Shown here one piece after another: positions 17,041 through 28,781 of a stretch of 64,000 bases of DNA. The notes under the pieces were generated by a model that had not been told where the DNA came from, made no database searches, and saw only the letters and a program-made list of their open reading frames with translations. This DNA comes from Vibrio ishigakensis. Lineage in GTDB: Bacteria; Pseudomonadota; Gammaproteobacteria; Enterobacterales; Vibrionaceae. Position numbers and translations under genes: made by a program. The DNA is taken from NCBI RefSeq assembly GCF_024347675.1, contig NZ_AP024881.1:372001-436000 (forward strand), given 5' to 3'. Positions within the stretch are counted from its first letter, which is position 1, and the number at the start of each line of letters is the position of its first letter.

Positions 17041-18785
17041 AGCCAAAAAAGTCAAAACCAAAGAATAAACGCGTGGTGAATAAGAAACCCAATACCATGA
17101 CCGAGGTGATGGAATCTGGGATTATCCGTTGGCGCTATATGACAGTGCTCGGATTCGCCTTTCTGTTGTTAGCAGCACTAGTTGCGCGCGTTGCCTATAT
17201 CCAAATTATCGAACCTGATACCCTTATAAAACAAAGTGATATGCGTTCAGTACGCGTACACAATGTGCCTTCTGCTCGCGGTATTGTTTCCGATCGCAAT
17301 GGTGAGCAGATAGCGGTCAGTGTTCCGGTTCAGGCAGTATATGCCGACCCTAAAACCATCTTTGAAAAAGGCGATGCCCTAACCGATGTGAAGCGCTGGC
17401 AGGCGTTGGCTCAGGTTCTACAGCTAGAGCCTGAAGAGATGATCTCGCGTATCGAACGCAACAAGACACGCCGCTTTATCTACCTTGCTCGTCAGGTGAG
17501 CCCTGCTATGGCCAAGTACATCAAAGAGCTGAAGCTGAAAGGCATTGGCATGTCCAGTGAGTCGCGTCGCTATTACCCTGCTGGTGAGATCAGTGCTCAT
17601 ATCGTGGGTATTACAGGAATCGATGGTCACGGTCAGGAAGGTATAGAAAAGAGTTTCGATAAGTGGCTTTCTGGCTCTGATGGTTCGCGAAAGATCCGCA
17701 AAGATAGAGACGGTCGCGTGGTGGAGAATATCTCTTCAACTCAAGGCCAGCAGGGCAAACCTCTACAATTGACTATCGATCAGCGCATTCAAGCGATCGC
17801 CTATCGCGCTATTAAGCAAGCAGTGGCTGACCACAGGGCTACCTCAGGTACTGTTGTAGTGCTTGATGTGGAAACCGGTGGCGTGCTGGCTATGGTAAAT
17901 GCACCATCTTACAACCCTAACTCTCGTGAGCAGCTACAAAGTTTTAGGATGCGTAACCGCGCCATTACGGACCCGTTAGAGCCTGGCTCTACGGTGAAAC
18001 CGTTCGTGGTGCTTACAGCACTAGAGACAGGCACAGCCGACGAAGAGACCATCATAGATACCGGTAATGGTATCTTCCGAATCGGTGGTAGCCGCGTTCG
18101 AGATACCTCGCTCGTAGGTAAGGCCGACCTTAAAACCATCCTGAAGAAATCCAGTAACGTGGGTGTGGCTAAGCTAGCACTTGGTATGCCACTGGATGCG
18201 CTACTGGGCACCTATAGCTCAATTGGTTTTGGTTCTACCTCCGGCATCAACCTTGTGGGTGAAACCCCCGGGCTTTTCCCTAATCGTCGCCGTTGGTCAG
18301 ATTTTGAGATCGCAACTTTAGCGTTTGGCTATGGTATGGCGATTACCCCGTTACAACTTGCTCATGCCTATGCAACTTTGGGTAACTACGGCAAGTTTAT
18401 GCCACTACATATTGTTAAATCTCAAAAAGGCCTTGAAGCAAAGCAGGTACTATCCAAACACAATAGCGCTGAGGTGCTGGAAATGCTTGAGGCGGTAACT
18501 CAACCAGGCGGTTCTGCGATACGTGCTCGCGTTCCAGGCTATCGCGTGGGAGCCAAAACGGGTACCTCACGTAAAGCAAATGCGGGTGGCTATAGTGATG
18601 AGTATGTTTCTTTGACCGCAGGCCTGGCTCCCATCAGTCACCCACGTATTGCTATGGTGGTTGTGGTGAATGAACCTCAAGGCGATGAATACTATGGTGG
18701 TGCAGTGGCAGCACCTGTTTTTGGTGAGGTAATGAAGGGCGCATTGCAGATCCTAAACGTTACCCCAGATGCTCCGAAGGAATAA
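17037..18785 (+). CDS. ftsI: Septal peptidoglycan transpeptidase FtsI (PBP3)
   Basis: FtsI cross-links septal peptidoglycan together with the glycosyltransferase FtsW and is the target of aztreonam-type beta-lactams. The 582-residue product has a Lys-rich cytoplasmic tail, one membrane helix (about 34-54), a non-catalytic pedestal domain and a transpeptidase domain. The catalytic motifs are STVK (Ser318, Lys321), SSN at 372-374 and KTGTS at 507-511. All key residues are present. Its start overlaps ftsL by four bases (ATGA). No processing site was examined beyond the C-terminal DAPKE end. Confidence 0.96.
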   Translation: MKPKKSKPKNKRVVNKKPNTMTEVMESGIIRWRYMTVLGFAFLLLAALVARVAYIQIIEPDTLIKQSDMRSVRVHNVPSARGIVSDRNGEQIAVSVPVQAVYADPKTIFEKGDALTDVKRWQALAQVLQLEPEEMISRIERNKTRRFIYLARQVSPAMAKYIKELKLKGIGMSSESRRYYPAGEISAHIVGITGIDGHGQEGIEKSFDKWLSGSDGSRKIRKDRDGRVVENISSTQGQQGKPLQLTIDQRIQAIAYRAIKQAVADHRATSGTVVVLDVETGGVLAMVNAPSYNPNSREQLQSFRMRNRAITDPLEPGSTVKPFVVLTALETGTADEETIIDTGNGIFRIGGSRVRDTSLVGKADLKTILKKSSNVGVAKLALGMPLDALLGTYSSIGFGSTSGINLVGETPGLFPNRRRWSDFEIATLAFGYGMAITPLQLAHAYATLGNYGKFMPLHIVKSQKGLEAKQVLSKHNSAEVLEMLEAVTQPGGSAIRARVPGYRVGAKTGTSRKANAGGYSDEYVSLTAGLAPISHPRIAMVVVVNEPQGDEYYGGAVAAPVFGEVMKGALQILNVTPDAPKE

Positions 18786-18792
18786 TTTAGCT

Positions 18793-20280
18793 ATGCACGC
18801 GAACTGCACCCTAGCTTATCTACTTGAACCTTGGCTCAAATCCGTTGATGACAAGATAGCCAATATCTCTATCTCCGAGCTCGAGTTGGACAGTCGAGCC
18901 ATCTCGGAGGGCACGACCTTTGTTGCTGTGAAAGGCCACACGGTCGATGGTCGAAAGTTTATTTCAGGTGCGATAGAAAGCGGGGCTAATGCAGTCATAG
19001 CCGAAAGCGATGAAGACTATCCTCACGGCACCCTATTGTGGATAGAGAATACTCCGGTTATCTATCTAGACTCTCTTGGCAGTCGTTTATCAGCTCTAGC
19101 AGGCCGCCTCTATCCAAGTGATGGCCTCGAGCTTATTGCGGTTACAGGCACTAACGGCAAGACCACCATTACTCAGTTAATAGCCCAGTGGCTCGATAAG
19201 GTGAACCTGCCGACCGCGGTAATGGGCACAACCGGTAATGGCTTTCTTGATGATCTGCAGGTAGCTAAGAATACCACGGGTAGCGCAGTCGAGATCCGTA
19301 AGATATTGAGTGGGTTAGCCAGTAAAGGCGCTAAGTATACCGCTCTAGAAACCTCTTCCCATGGGTTGGTTCAGCACCGCATCAAGGCACTGAATTTTGT
19401 TGCGGGTGTGTTTACTAATCTAAGCCGTGATCACTTGGATTACCACGGCTCTATGGCTGAATACGCCAAGGCGAAACTGAGTTTGTTTACTGAACACGAT
19501 TGCCAACATAAGGTGATCAACGCCGATGATAGCGTGGGGCAGGAGTGGATTGAGATCTTGCCAGATGCGATTGCGGTTTCTCTGATTGCTAAGCCACAAA
19601 CCAAACAGTTTATGTTTGCCTCCAACGTTCGCTACTCAGAACAGGGCATCGAGATCGAGTATCAAAGCCATTGGGGTGAAGGCAGACTACATGCTCCGCT
19701 AATCGGAGAGTTTAATGCCAGCAATCTACTACTTGCTTTTGCTACCTTGCTAGCCCTTGGTGCGGACAGAAAATCTCTGGAGAAAACCGCTACCGAACTT
19801 AATCCTGTAATTGGCCGGATGGAACTCTTTCAAACTGCTGACAAGGCTAAGATAGTCGTTGACTATGCTCATACTCCAGATGCTCTAGAAAAAGCGTTGT
19901 GCGCCTTGCGTGTTCACTGCGAAGGAAAACTCTGGGCCATATTTGGTTGTGGTGGTGATAGAGACAGAGGGAAGCGTCCTATGATGGCTGAGATTGGTGA
20001 AAAATTTGCTGACCAGATCATTCTGACTGACGATAACCCACGCAGCGAAGACCCTCAGCAGATCATACAAGACATGCTAAAAGGCGTGTCAGATCAAAAA
20101 TATGTACAGGTCGAGCATGATAGATTTAGCGCCTTGTCCTATGCTGTTGAAAATGCCTCAACTAAAGACATTATCTTGATTGCAGGCAAGGGGCACGAGG
20201 ACTATCAGATTATCGGAGATAAGACTATTCACTATTCAGACAGGGAGTCAGCGATGACTTTGTTGGAGAACGCCTCATGA
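18793..20280 (+). CDS. murE: UDP-N-acetylmuramoyl-tripeptide synthetase MurE (meso-DAP type)
   Basis: MurE adds meso-diaminopimelate to UDP-MurNAc-L-Ala-D-Glu in the cytoplasm. The 495-residue product equals the E. coli length. It has the ATP loop TGTNGKTT near residues 117-124 and the DNPR motif ([10 protein letters not shown]), which marks meso-DAP rather than lysine specificity. An upstream in-frame start at 18769 lies inside ftsI and adds eight unlikely residues. ATG 18793 is preferred, with AAGGA further upstream. The stop overlaps murF by four bases. Confidence 0.96.
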   Translation: MHANCTLAYLLEPWLKSVDDKIANISISELELDSRAISEGTTFVAVKGHTVDGRKFISGAIESGANAVIAESDEDYPHGTLLWIENTPVIYLDSLGSRLSALAGRLYPSDGLELIAVTGTNGKTTITQLIAQWLDKVNLPTAVMGTTGNGFLDDLQVAKNTTGSAVEIRKILSGLASKGAKYTALETSSHGLVQHRIKALNFVAGVFTNLSRDHLDYHGSMAEYAKAKLSLFTEHDCQHKVINADDSVGQEWIEILPDAIAVSLIAKPQTKQFMFASNVRYSEQGIEIEYQSHWGEGRLHAPLIGEFNASNLLLAFATLLALGADRKSLEKTATELNPVIGRMELFQTADKAKIVVDYAHTPDALEKALCALRVHCEGKLWAIFGCGGDRDRGKRPMMAEIGEKFADQIILTDDNPRSEDPQQIIQDMLKGVSDQKYVQVEHDRFSALSYAVENASTKDIILIAGKGHEDYQIIGDKTIHYSDRESAMTLLENAS

Positions 20281-21638
20281 TTCGTTGCCAGCTTTCCGAA
20301 CTAGTTGAGCCATTGAATGCCAAGCTAGTAGGTAACGATACCTCTATCACTTCAGTTTCCACCGATAGCCGAAATATCCAAGCAGAACAACTCTTTATCG
20401 CCCTTGTGGGCGATAAGTTTGATGCGCACAATTTTTGTGAGCAGGCTGCTGCTGACGGTGCAGCTGCTCTGCTGGTCGAGCGAGAGCTCCCAGTTAATGT
20501 GCCTCAGCTTATCGTCGAGGATACTCGCATTGCCCTAGGTCAATTAGGCGCTTGGGTATTTGCTAAGATGCAAATGCCAAAAGTGGCGATCACCGGAAGC
20601 TGTGGCAAGACCACGGTAAAAGAGATGGTAGCCTCTATTTTAGGCTTGCAAGGCGAGGTCCTTGCCACGTTAGGCAACTTTAATAACGACATCGGTGCAC
20701 CTTTGACGCTATTGCGCGCTACTGAGCAACATGATTTTGCGGTTATTGAATTAGGCGCGAATCATGTTGGTGAGATCGATTACACGGTGAAACTGGTTCA
20801 GCCAGATATTGCTGTTGTGAATAATGTCGCCGCCGCACACCTTGAAGGATTTGGTTCTATCGATGGGGTTAAGCAGGCAAAAGGCGAGATATTTAACACC
20901 CTAAAACCTGAGGGTTTAGCTCTATACAACCTAGATAGCCAAGGCGGTGAAATGTGGCAGAAGAAGCTCTCTGCGACCCGCGTCCAAACCTTTGCATTAG
21001 AGAACTCTCAAGCCGAGTTTTACGCTGCAAAAATTGAAGTAGATGAAGACGGATGTGCCTTGTTCCATCTGCATTCGCCATTTGGTATGGCTGAAATAAA
21101 GCTGAATATTGTCGGCAAACATAATGTCGCCAATGCAGTAGCCTCTGCTGCAATTACCCTTAATATGGGCGTGCCTATGCCTCAAGTTATTGAGGGCCTA
21201 CAGGCAATGCAGCAGGTTAAAGGCCGAGTTGCCGTTGAGCGACTTTCTCCGACAATTCGTCTTATTGATGATACCTATAACGCAAGCGTGCCAGCCATGA
21301 AAGCAGCCGCAGATCTGCTCTCTACCTTCTCCGGTAAGCGCTGGCTGGTATTGGGCTATATGGCTGAATTAGGTGAAGAAAGTGTTGAACTTCATCGTCA
21401 AGTCGGACAACATGCGGCTCAATTTTCGTTTGAGCATGTGCTGACTTATGGTGAAGACACTAAGGCTATCAGCGAAGAAACTGGTGGTATTCACTTTGAA
21501 GATCATCAGAGCATGCTCGAGTATGTCGAACAGAACATTTTATTAGACTCACAATCTCAACACACCTTGCTAGTGAAGGGTGCCAACAGCGCACAAATGG
21601 GCAAGGTAGCCGCTGCTTTGAAGGAGAAGCTTAAATGA
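20277..21638 (+). CDS. murF: UDP-MurNAc-tripeptide-D-Ala-D-Ala ligase MurF
   Basis: MurF adds the D-Ala-D-Ala dipeptide and completes UDP-MurNAc-pentapeptide. The 453-residue product has the Mur ligase ATP loop [13 protein letters not shown] near residues 103-115, the central motif [17 protein letters not shown], and [14 protein letters not shown] in the C-terminal domain. It overlaps murE and mraY by four bases each (ATGA). The gene supplying D-Ala-D-Ala (ddl) is not in this cluster. Confidence 0.96.
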   Translation: MIRCQLSELVEPLNAKLVGNDTSITSVSTDSRNIQAEQLFIALVGDKFDAHNFCEQAAADGAAALLVERELPVNVPQLIVEDTRIALGQLGAWVFAKMQMPKVAITGSCGKTTVKEMVASILGLQGEVLATLGNFNNDIGAPLTLLRATEQHDFAVIELGANHVGEIDYTVKLVQPDIAVVNNVAAAHLEGFGSIDGVKQAKGEIFNTLKPEGLALYNLDSQGGEMWQKKLSATRVQTFALENSQAEFYAAKIEVDEDGCALFHLHSPFGMAEIKLNIVGKHNVANAVASAAITLNMGVPMPQVIEGLQAMQQVKGRVAVERLSPTIRLIDDTYNASVPAMKAAADLLSTFSGKRWLVLGYMAELGEESVELHRQVGQHAAQFSFEHVLTYGEDTKAISEETGGIHFEDHQSMLEYVEQNILLDSQSQHTLLVKGANSAQMGKVAAALKEKLK

Positions 21639-22717
21639 TTATCTGGCTAGCGGATTTAATTCAGCCATATTTCTCTTTTTTCCGTCTTTTTGACTACCTG
21701 TCTTTCCGCTCAATCATGAGTATTTTGACAGCGCTGGGTATCTCATTGTGGATGGGCCCAAGACTGATTGCTCGTCTACAGATGCTGCAGATCGGTCAGA
21801 TTGTTCGTCATGACGGTCCTGAATCACACCTAAGCAAACACGGCACTCCGACCATGGGTGGCGTAATGATCTTGGCGGCTATTACCATTACTGTTTTGCT
21901 TTGGGCAAACCTTTCTAATCCATATATCTGGGCGGTGTTATTTGTATTGCTTGGCTATGGCGCTGTGGGTTTTGTGGACGACTATCGTAAGGTAGTTCGC
22001 AAGAACACCGATGGTCTGATTGCTCGCTGGAAATACTTCTGGCAGTCGACCATAGCTATAGTGGTAGCCTTTGCTCTATACGCTCATGGTAAAGATACCG
22101 CTGCAACTCAGCTTGTGGTGCCTTTCTTTAAAGAGATCATGCCTCAGCTAGGTCTGTTTTATGTGGTGCTTACCTACTTTGTGATTGTGGGTACCAGTAA
22201 CGCGGTTAACCTGACTGATGGTCTAGACGGTCTAGCTATCATGCCGACTATCTTGGTGGCTGCGGGCTTTGCTGTGATCGCCTATGCGACAGGTAACGTG
22301 AACTTCGCTCAGTATCTACATATTCCATATATCCCTTACACCAGTGAGCTTGTGATCTTCTGTACCGCTATAGTAGGTGCAGGCCTTGGCTTCTTGTGGT
22401 TTAACACCTATCCAGCTCAGGTATTTATGGGCGATGTGGGCTCTCTAGCCCTAGGTGGTGTGCTTGGCACGATTGCAGTTCTTGTTCGCCAAGAGTTTGT
22501 GCTAGTGATCATGGGCGGTGTATTTGTAATGGAAACCCTATCGGTAATCCTACAGGTTGGTTCTTACAAACTGCGTGGCCAGCGCGTATTCCGTATGGCA
22601 CCTATCCACCACCACTATGAGCTGAAAGGTTGGCCAGAGCCGCGCGTAATCGTACGTTTCTGGATCATCTCTATCGTATTGGTTCTTATCGGTCTTGCGA
22701 CCCTGAAGGTGCGTTAA
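21635..22717 (+). CDS. mraY: Phospho-MurNAc-pentapeptide transferase MraY
   Basis: MraY transfers phospho-MurNAc-pentapeptide to undecaprenyl phosphate, making lipid I in the inner membrane. The 360-residue product matches the E. coli length exactly. It has about ten membrane helices, the loop GTPTMGG (residues 70-76), the Asp-rich VGFVDDYRK motif and [10 protein letters not shown], and the cytoplasmic HHHYEL segment near the C-terminus. All are catalytic or substrate-contact regions of the family. murD starts three bases after its stop. Confidence 0.97.
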   Translation: MIIWLADLIQPYFSFFRLFDYLSFRSIMSILTALGISLWMGPRLIARLQMLQIGQIVRHDGPESHLSKHGTPTMGGVMILAAITITVLLWANLSNPYIWAVLFVLLGYGAVGFVDDYRKVVRKNTDGLIARWKYFWQSTIAIVVAFALYAHGKDTAATQLVVPFFKEIMPQLGLFYVVLTYFVIVGTSNAVNLTDGLDGLAIMPTILVAAGFAVIAYATGNVNFAQYLHIPYIPYTSELVIFCTAIVGAGLGFLWFNTYPAQVFMGDVGSLALGGVLGTIAVLVRQEFVLVIMGGVFVMETLSVILQVGSYKLRGQRVFRMAPIHHHYELKGWPEPRVIVRFWIISIVLVLIGLATLKVR

Positions 22718-22720
22718 TCC

Positions 22721-24046
22721 ATGCAGGCTTGGCAAGGAATCCAAAAAGTAGTTGTGGTCGGTTTAGGAATAACCGGCCTTTCTGTTGTGCGCCACCTGCA
22801 TAAGCTACCTCACTCGCTTTCCATTCAGGTTATCGATACCCGAGCCGAGCCACCGGGCGCGGACAAACTGCCGTCTGAAGTGCAATTGCATTCTGGTGGT
22901 TGGAATCAAGAGTGGCTCAACCAAGCCGATCTTATTGTGGCCAATCCTGGTATTGCTTTGGCAACTGCGCAGTTGCAACAAGCTATGCAGCTGGGCGTAA
23001 AGGTTGTCGGTGATATCGAGCTATTTGCTTGGGCAGTGGATAAGCCAGTTATTGCTATTACTGGTTCAAACGGCAAGAGCACGGTTACTGACCTCACTGG
23101 CGAGATGGCCAAAGCGCTGGATGTAAACGTTGGTGTGGGTGGCAATATTGGTGTTCCTGCTCTCGATCTTCTTGAGCAGGATGCTGATCTTTACGTGCTG
23201 GAGCTATCTAGTTTCCAGCTTGAGACTACCTCTAGCCTAAAACCAAAAGCGGCAACCTTCCTTAACCTGTCTGAAGATCATATGGATCGCTACACAGGTA
23301 TGGAGGATTACCGTAAGGCTAAGCTGCGTATCTTTACTCATGCTGAACATGCCCTGGTAAATCTTGACGATAAAGCGACCTATCCAGATAACGAGCGAGC
23401 TGTTACTGAGTTTGGTATCAATAGCGGTGATTATCATCTTCAAGCACAAGACTCACGCATTTGGCTAACCAAGCAAGGTCACCCAATTATTGCTGGCGAT
23501 GAGTTATCGATCGTTGGTCAGCACAATCAACTCAATGCGCTGGTGGCTATCGCACTTCTCGATTTGTCGGGCTTTGATGTGACCAATGCTCTCGATACCC
23601 TGAGACAATACCAAGGTCTGGCGCATCGCTGTCAGGTGGTAAATCGCCAACAGGGTGTGACTTGGGTGAATGACTCAAAGGCCACTAATGTGGCGAGCAC
23701 CCTTGCCGCTATCAAGGGCCTGCAGATCCCAGGTAAGTTGTATCTACTGGTTGGTGGTGACGGTAAAGGGGCAGATTTCTCTGAGCTAAAACCTGCCCTG
23801 CAGCCACTTAATGTGCAACTATGTTGTTTCGGTGCAGATGGCGACAAGTTTATGCCGTTATCTGAAAACAGTGTTTACTTTAAGGATATGGCTGAAGCCA
23901 TAGGCTCGATTCGACAGCAACTCAGCAGTGGTGATATGGTGATGCTTTCACCTGCGTGTGCCAGTTTTGATCAGTTTGCTAACTTTATGCAGCGTGGTGA
24001 GCGTTTTACTGAACTAGCACGTCAAGCTACCCCACACGAGCAATAA
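22721..24046 (+). CDS. murD: UDP-N-acetylmuramoyl-L-alanine-D-glutamate ligase MurD
   Basis: MurD adds D-glutamate to UDP-MurNAc-L-Ala. The 441-residue product has the N-terminal nucleotide-sugar domain ([13 protein letters not shown]), the ATP loop [13 protein letters not shown] near residues 110-122, the LELSSFQLE motif, and NDSKATN in the C-terminal domain. Although MurD acts before MurE and MurF, its gene follows mraY, as in other dcw clusters. Confidence 0.96.
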   Translation: MQAWQGIQKVVVVGLGITGLSVVRHLHKLPHSLSIQVIDTRAEPPGADKLPSEVQLHSGGWNQEWLNQADLIVANPGIALATAQLQQAMQLGVKVVGDIELFAWAVDKPVIAITGSNGKSTVTDLTGEMAKALDVNVGVGGNIGVPALDLLEQDADLYVLELSSFQLETTSSLKPKAATFLNLSEDHMDRYTGMEDYRKAKLRIFTHAEHALVNLDDKATYPDNERAVTEFGINSGDYHLQAQDSRIWLTKQGHPIIAGDELSIVGQHNQLNALVAIALLDLSGFDVTNALDTLRQYQGLAHRCQVVNRQQGVTWVNDSKATNVASTLAAIKGLQIPGKLYLLVGGDGKGADFSELKPALQPLNVQLCCFGADGDKFMPLSENSVYFKDMAEAIGSIRQQLSSGDMVMLSPACASFDQFANFMQRGERFTELARQATPHEQ

Positions 24047-24055
24047 AAAACATAT

Positions 24056-25336
24056 ATGAAGTGGTTTTCTAGGTTCCATGGAAAGGAATCGTCCGATAAG
24101 TCAGATTCCCAATTACCCGCAACTGAAGTCGTAGAGCAGCAGAGCTTGCCTGTGCCTGAAGACGAGTCGCAACAAATTGAGACTCGCATGCCGGTTATGT
24201 ATGACCGACAGTTGGTGTGGCTATCTCTTATCCTAATGCTAGTGGGATTGGTGATGGTGTCGTCGGCCTCTATACAAGCCAGCTATTCTCACTTCGAAGT
24301 GCCGTTTCACTATATGTTCAAGCATGCTGTGTATCTGTTTTTGGCGGTCAGTGTAATGGCATTTGTGGTGCATGTTCCCACCGAGCGGTGGATGAACTGG
24401 AGCACATTAATGCTGGCGGTCTGTATCTTAATGCTGTTTATGGTGCTGTTTGCTGGTAAGTCGGTAAACGGTGCTTCACGTTGGATTCCGCTAGGGCCAA
24501 TAAACTTCCAGCCCGCTGAGCTTGCCAAGCTTTCTCTATTTATCTTTATGGCAAGTTATTTGGTGCGTAAGCAAGAAGAGGTTCGTAGCACCTTCTTCGG
24601 TGGCTTTATCAAACCCATTATTGTATTCGGTACCTTGGCTGTGTTGCTTCTAGGACAGCCAGACTTAGGTACAGTAGTTGTGATGCTAGTAACCATGTTT
24701 GGCATGCTGTTTATTGCAGGTGCCAAATTGTGGCAGTTCCTTGCGCTTGCTGGCATGGGGGTGCTGAGCATCGTTATCCTGATCGTCATTGAACCCTATC
24801 GTATGAAGCGTGTGACCTCTTTCCTTAATCCTTGGGAAGACCCGTTCGGTAGTGGTTACCAGCTAACGCAATCCTTGATGGCGTTTGGTCGTGGCGAGTG
24901 GATGGGACAAGGTCTGGGTAACTCGATTCAGAAGCTTGCTTACCTGCCAGAGGCACATACTGACTTTGTTTTTGCGGTGATCGGTGAAGAGCTGGGCTTT
25001 GTTGGCGTATGTGCCATCTTGCTACTGCTGTTTGCCTTGGTATTTAAAACCCTGTTTATCGGCAAACGCGCCTTTGAGGCTAAGCACATCTTTAGTGGTT
25101 ACCTAGCGTTTGGCTTCGGTATCTGGTTTGCATTTCAGACAGTAGTAAACGTAGGGGCTGCTGCAGGTATGGTTCCCACCAAAGGTCTAACACTACCCCT
25201 GATCAGTTACGGTGGTTCGAGTCTGATTATCATGGCTATCGCCGTGGCGATAGTGATTCGAATCGACCATGAATATCGCGTTGATGAATACTTAGAATCC
25301 TTTAATACAGGTGAAGCGGATAATGACAAGAAATAA
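24056..25336 (+). CDS. ftsW: Septal peptidoglycan glycosyltransferase FtsW
   Basis: FtsW is the SEDS-family polymerase that builds septal glycan strands and works with FtsI. The 426-residue product has ten membrane helices after a cytoplasmic tail of about 50 residues. The signatures are [41 protein letters not shown] and [10 protein letters not shown], and the catalytic Asp is probably in the extracellular loop after LPEAHTDF. After residue 10 the N-terminal tail holds about ten acidic and two basic residues up to the first helix, in contrast with the basic tail of FtsL. Confidence 0.95.
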   Translation: MKWFSRFHGKESSDKSDSQLPATEVVEQQSLPVPEDESQQIETRMPVMYDRQLVWLSLILMLVGLVMVSSASIQASYSHFEVPFHYMFKHAVYLFLAVSVMAFVVHVPTERWMNWSTLMLAVCILMLFMVLFAGKSVNGASRWIPLGPINFQPAELAKLSLFIFMASYLVRKQEEVRSTFFGGFIKPIIVFGTLAVLLLGQPDLGTVVVMLVTMFGMLFIAGAKLWQFLALAGMGVLSIVILIVIEPYRMKRVTSFLNPWEDPFGSGYQLTQSLMAFGRGEWMGQGLGNSIQKLAYLPEAHTDFVFAVIGEELGFVGVCAILLLLFALVFKTLFIGKRAFEAKHIFSGYLAFGFGIWFAFQTVVNVGAAAGMVPTKGLTLPLISYGGSSLIIMAIAVAIVIRIDHEYRVDEYLESFNTGEADNDKK

Positions 25337-26384
25337 GCGTCTGTTGGTGATGGCCGGTGGTACCGGCGGTCATGTATTCCCAGGACTGGCAGTAGCGAAA
25401 TATCTTCAACAGCAAGGTTGGGAGATTCGCTGGCTTGGCACAGCAGATCGTATGGAAGCGGAACTGGTACCTAAGCATGGTATCGAGATCGATTTCATCA
25501 AGGTCAAAGGTCTTCGCGGTCAAGGCTTGTCTAAGCTAGTCGCGGCTCCGTTTCAGATTTCGAACGCTATTCGTCAAGCAAAGCAGCATATCAAGAACTA
25601 CCAACCAGACGTAGTGCTGGGTATGGGGGGCTATGTGAGTGGTCCAGGCGGTATTGCCGCTAAGATGTGTGGTATCCCTCTAGTTTTGCATGAGCAAAAT
25701 GCGGTAGCGGGCTTAACCAATAGCTGGCTGGCTAAGGTTGCAAGTAAGGTTTTTCAAGCCTTTCCTGGTGCTTTCAAAGATACTGAGGTAGTGGGTAACC
25801 CAGTGCGCAGTAGTGTAGTTGATTTGCCAAGCCCTGAAGAGCGACTTGCCGAGCGAGAGGGTGATATCCGAATCTTGGTGATGGGAGGGAGCCAAGGGGC
25901 TCGAATCCTAAACCATACCCTGCCTGAAGTGGTAGGCAAGCTAGGTGCTGGATTTACCATTTGGCATCAAGTGGGCAAGAACAACTTCGACGATGTGAAT
26001 CAAAGATATGTCGATGCTGGTGTTACAGATGCCAAGGTGACCGAGTTTATTGATGATGTAGATGACGCCTATGCTTGGGCAGATGTCATCGTATGTCGCT
26101 CAGGAGCGCTGACTGTTTCTGAAGTATCAGCAGCGGGTCTCGCCGCCATATTTATTCCTTATCCGCATAAGGACCGCCAACAAGCGTTAAATGCGGACTA
26201 CTTGGTGGACGCAGGTGCGGCCAAGATGATTGAACAAAATGTACTTTCGGTAGATGCACTCCACGAGATGCTTGCAGACTTAGGACGTGAAGAGCTACTG
26301 CAGATGGCAATTGAGTCGCGAAAAGCTGCCAAAGTCAGCGCGGATAAAGTGGTAGCAGAAGCTATCCAAGCGCTAACAAAATAA
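25323..26384 (+). CDS. murG: UDP-GlcNAc:lipid I N-acetylglucosamine transferase MurG
   Basis: MurG adds GlcNAc to lipid I on the cytoplasmic face of the membrane, producing lipid II. The 353-residue GT-B glycosyltransferase has the N-terminal loop [27 protein letters not shown], and a C-terminal donor site with [10 protein letters not shown] and [14 protein letters not shown] at 25311 would add four residues. ATG 25323, preceded by GGTGAAGCGG, fits family starts (short tail then KRLLVMAGG). The start overlaps the end of ftsW by 14 bases. Confidence 0.96.
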   Translation: MTRNKRLLVMAGGTGGHVFPGLAVAKYLQQQGWEIRWLGTADRMEAELVPKHGIEIDFIKVKGLRGQGLSKLVAAPFQISNAIRQAKQHIKNYQPDVVLGMGGYVSGPGGIAAKMCGIPLVLHEQNAVAGLTNSWLAKVASKVFQAFPGAFKDTEVVGNPVRSSVVDLPSPEERLAEREGDIRILVMGGSQGARILNHTLPEVVGKLGAGFTIWHQVGKNNFDDVNQRYVDAGVTDAKVTEFIDDVDDAYAWADVIVCRSGALTVSEVSAAGLAAIFIPYPHKDRQQALNADYLVDAGAAKMIEQNVLSVDALHEMLADLGREELLQMAIESRKAAKVSADKVVAEAIQALTK

Positions 26385-26398
26385 TAAAAGAGAACCCT

Positions 26399-27859
26399 AT
26401 GGTAATTGAACATAAGCAGAACCTAGCGCAGATCCGCGCAATGATCCCTGAGATGCGCCGCGTACAACGCATCCACTTCGTTGGTATCGGTGGTGCCGGT
26501 ATGAGTGGTATCGCTGAAGTGTTGCTAAACGAAGGCTACGCTATCTCAGGCTCAGACATTGCGCAGAACGCAGTTACTGAACGTCTGACTGAAAAAGGTG
26601 CAACCATCTTTATCGGTCACTCTGAAGCGAACATCGACGGCGCGAGCGTAGTAGTAGTCTCGACTGCCATTAACCGTGAAAACCCTGAACTGAGAGCCGC
26701 GCAAGATGCACGTATTCCAGTAGTTCGCCGCGCAGAGATGCTAGCTGAGCTGATGCGCTATCGCCACGGTATTGCGGTTGCGGGTACTCATGGTAAGACC
26801 ACAACTACTGCTCTGGTTACTCAGATCTACTTTGAAGCAGGCCTAGATCCAACGTTTGTTAACGGTGGCCTGGTTAAAAGTGCCGGCACTAATGCTCGTC
26901 TAGGTTCGAGTCGTATCTTGATTGCTGAAGCGGATGAGAGTGATGCATCTTTCCTTCACCTTCAGCCTATGGTTGCCATAGTAACCAACATTGAAGCCGA
27001 CCATATGGATACCTATGGTGGTGATTTTAATGTTCTAAAACAAACCTTTATCGATTTTCTGCATAAGCTACCGTTCTATGGTCAGGCGATCATGTGTGTG
27101 GACGATCCTGTAATTCGAGAGATGATCCCTGATATTAGCCGCCAAGTTATTACCTACGGCTTCTGTGAAGAAGCGGACGTGCGCATTACCAATTATCGCC
27201 AGCAAGGTCATCAGAGCCTGTTCACGGTAAAACGTAAGGGTAAAGCTGACCTTGATATCAAACTTAACCTTCCGGGTAAGCACAACGCCTTGAATGCATC
27301 TGCGGCTATTGCAGTAGCTAGTGAAGATGACATCTCAGATGAGGCAATCCTTGCGGCGCTATCCGCTACACAAGGTACTGGCCGTCGTTTCGAGCACTTA
27401 GGTGAGTTCGACACAGGCAACGGCAAGGTTATGCTGGTGGATGATTACGGTCATCACCCTAGTGAAGTGGATGTAACCATTGCTGCAGCTCGCGCTGGTT
27501 GGGAAGACAAACGACTTGTGATGATTTTCCAACCACACAGATACAGCCGAACTCGCGACCTATATGACGATTTCGCTAACGTACTGGATAAAGTCGATGT
27601 GCTCATCATGCTAGAGGTTTACTCTGCTGGTGAAACGCCTATCGCTGGTGCCGATGGTCGCTCACTATGTCGAACCATCCGCAGTCGTGGCAAGATTGAT
27701 CCTGTGTTCGTTGCTGATAAAGAAGACCTGCCTAAAGTACTGTCAAACCTAATTAAAGAGGGCGACCTAGTACTTACTCAGGGTGCGGGTGACGTAGGTA
27801 AAGTTGCTAAAAGGTTGGAAAGTCTCGAACTTAACATTGAAGCCATGCAAAAAAGCTAA
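26399..27859 (+). CDS. murC: UDP-N-acetylmuramate-L-alanine ligase MurC
   Basis: MurC adds L-alanine to UDP-MurNAc, the first amino acid of the stem peptide. The 486-residue product has the Rossmann-type motif [18 protein letters not shown] near residues 20-37, the ATP loop [11 protein letters not shown] near 124-134, EADESDASF, and [10 protein letters not shown] in the C-terminal domain. It is the last mur gene of this cluster. In E. coli ddlB follows, but here the next gene is ftsQ, 124 bases on. Confidence 0.96.
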   Translation: MVIEHKQNLAQIRAMIPEMRRVQRIHFVGIGGAGMSGIAEVLLNEGYAISGSDIAQNAVTERLTEKGATIFIGHSEANIDGASVVVVSTAINRENPELRAAQDARIPVVRRAEMLAELMRYRHGIAVAGTHGKTTTTALVTQIYFEAGLDPTFVNGGLVKSAGTNARLGSSRILIAEADESDASFLHLQPMVAIVTNIEADHMDTYGGDFNVLKQTFIDFLHKLPFYGQAIMCVDDPVIREMIPDISRQVITYGFCEEADVRITNYRQQGHQSLFTVKRKGKADLDIKLNLPGKHNALNASAAIAVASEDDISDEAILAALSATQGTGRRFEHLGEFDTGNGKVMLVDDYGHHPSEVDVTIAAARAGWEDKRLVMIFQPHRYSRTRDLYDDFANVLDKVDVLIMLEVYSAGETPIAGADGRSLCRTIRSRGKIDPVFVADKEDLPKVLSNLIKEGDLVLTQGAGDVGKVAKRLESLELNIEAMQKS

Positions 27860-27983
27860 TTTCTGAGAAGAATTGTCTTTTAATTGTATGGAAAGATGGT
27901 CTCAGGCAAGTATAATCATTTAAGTATTGCTTGCCTGAAACACTTAGTAGGCTGTTAAATAGGAAGTCGACGCTGTTAATAAT

Positions 27984-28781
27984 ATGGAATCAGTATTAAA
28001 CGTCGAAACTGAGACGAATAGAGCTCAAAGATTCAAGTTTTCTTGGGTAGACCTCAGCTTTTTTATTGCTGTAGTGGTTGCAATCGCTCTCGGTATAAGT
28101 TCCACGGTAGCATGGATGCGAGATGGTGGACGGTTACCCCTCTCTCAGTTTGTTTTACAAGGTGACTTGGAATACGTACAAAGCTCTGACGTTCAGGGCG
28201 CACTTTCGCGTATCCTTCCACTTGGAACATTCATGACTCAAGACGTAGATGAACTGCAACAGGCGGTGGAATCTTTACCTTGGGTGGCGAATGCGTCAAT
28301 TCGAAAGCAGTGGCCAAATACGGTGAAAGTGTTCGTGGTCGAACATCATCCTATGGCGGTGTGGAACGGAAACGCACTACTCGATGAAAACGCGGTAGTA
28401 TTCCAGGCTGATGTTGGGGGACTGCATCAGCAAGACCAAGATATCGTGCGCCTATATGGACCGGAGAATTCCAGCCAAAAGGTGTTAGATACCTGGCATA
28501 AGATTACCCCCAAGATTCAAGCGTTAGGCCTAGAGATCACCTCTGTGGTGCTCAATGACAGGCAGGCGTGGCAATTGATTTTAGACAATGGCATCCGCCT
28601 GGAACTAGGAAAGGATGCATTGGACGAACGAATTGAGCGATTTGTTGAGCTTTACCAGCATATGGACGATAAGGTTCAACAGATCAGTTATATAGACTTA
28701 CGTTACGACACCGGAGCCGCTATTGGCTGGTTGTCGGAACAGAAAGGGCAAGAGAGTAGTAATGACCAAGGGCATGGATGA
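27984..28781 (+). CDS. ftsQ: Cell division protein FtsQ
   Basis: FtsQ is the scaffold of the FtsQLB division complex. The 265-residue product has a short cytoplasmic tail, one membrane helix at about residues 27-48, a POTRA domain (LSQFVLQGDLEYVQ to about residue 125) and the beta domain, with YIDLRYDTGAAIGW near the C-terminus. E. coli FtsQ is 276 residues. The 124-base gap before it has no ddl and no obvious gene. The ftsA start lies 20 bases inside the ftsQ end. Confidence 0.94.
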   Translation: MESVLNVETETNRAQRFKFSWVDLSFFIAVVVAIALGISSTVAWMRDGGRLPLSQFVLQGDLEYVQSSDVQGALSRILPLGTFMTQDVDELQQAVESLPWVANASIRKQWPNTVKVFVVEHHPMAVWNGNALLDENAVVFQADVGGLHQQDQDIVRLYGPENSSQKVLDTWHKITPKIQALGLEITSVVLNDRQAWQLILDNGIRLELGKDALDERIERFVELYQHMDDKVQQISYIDLRYDTGAAIGWLSEQKGQESSNDQGHG

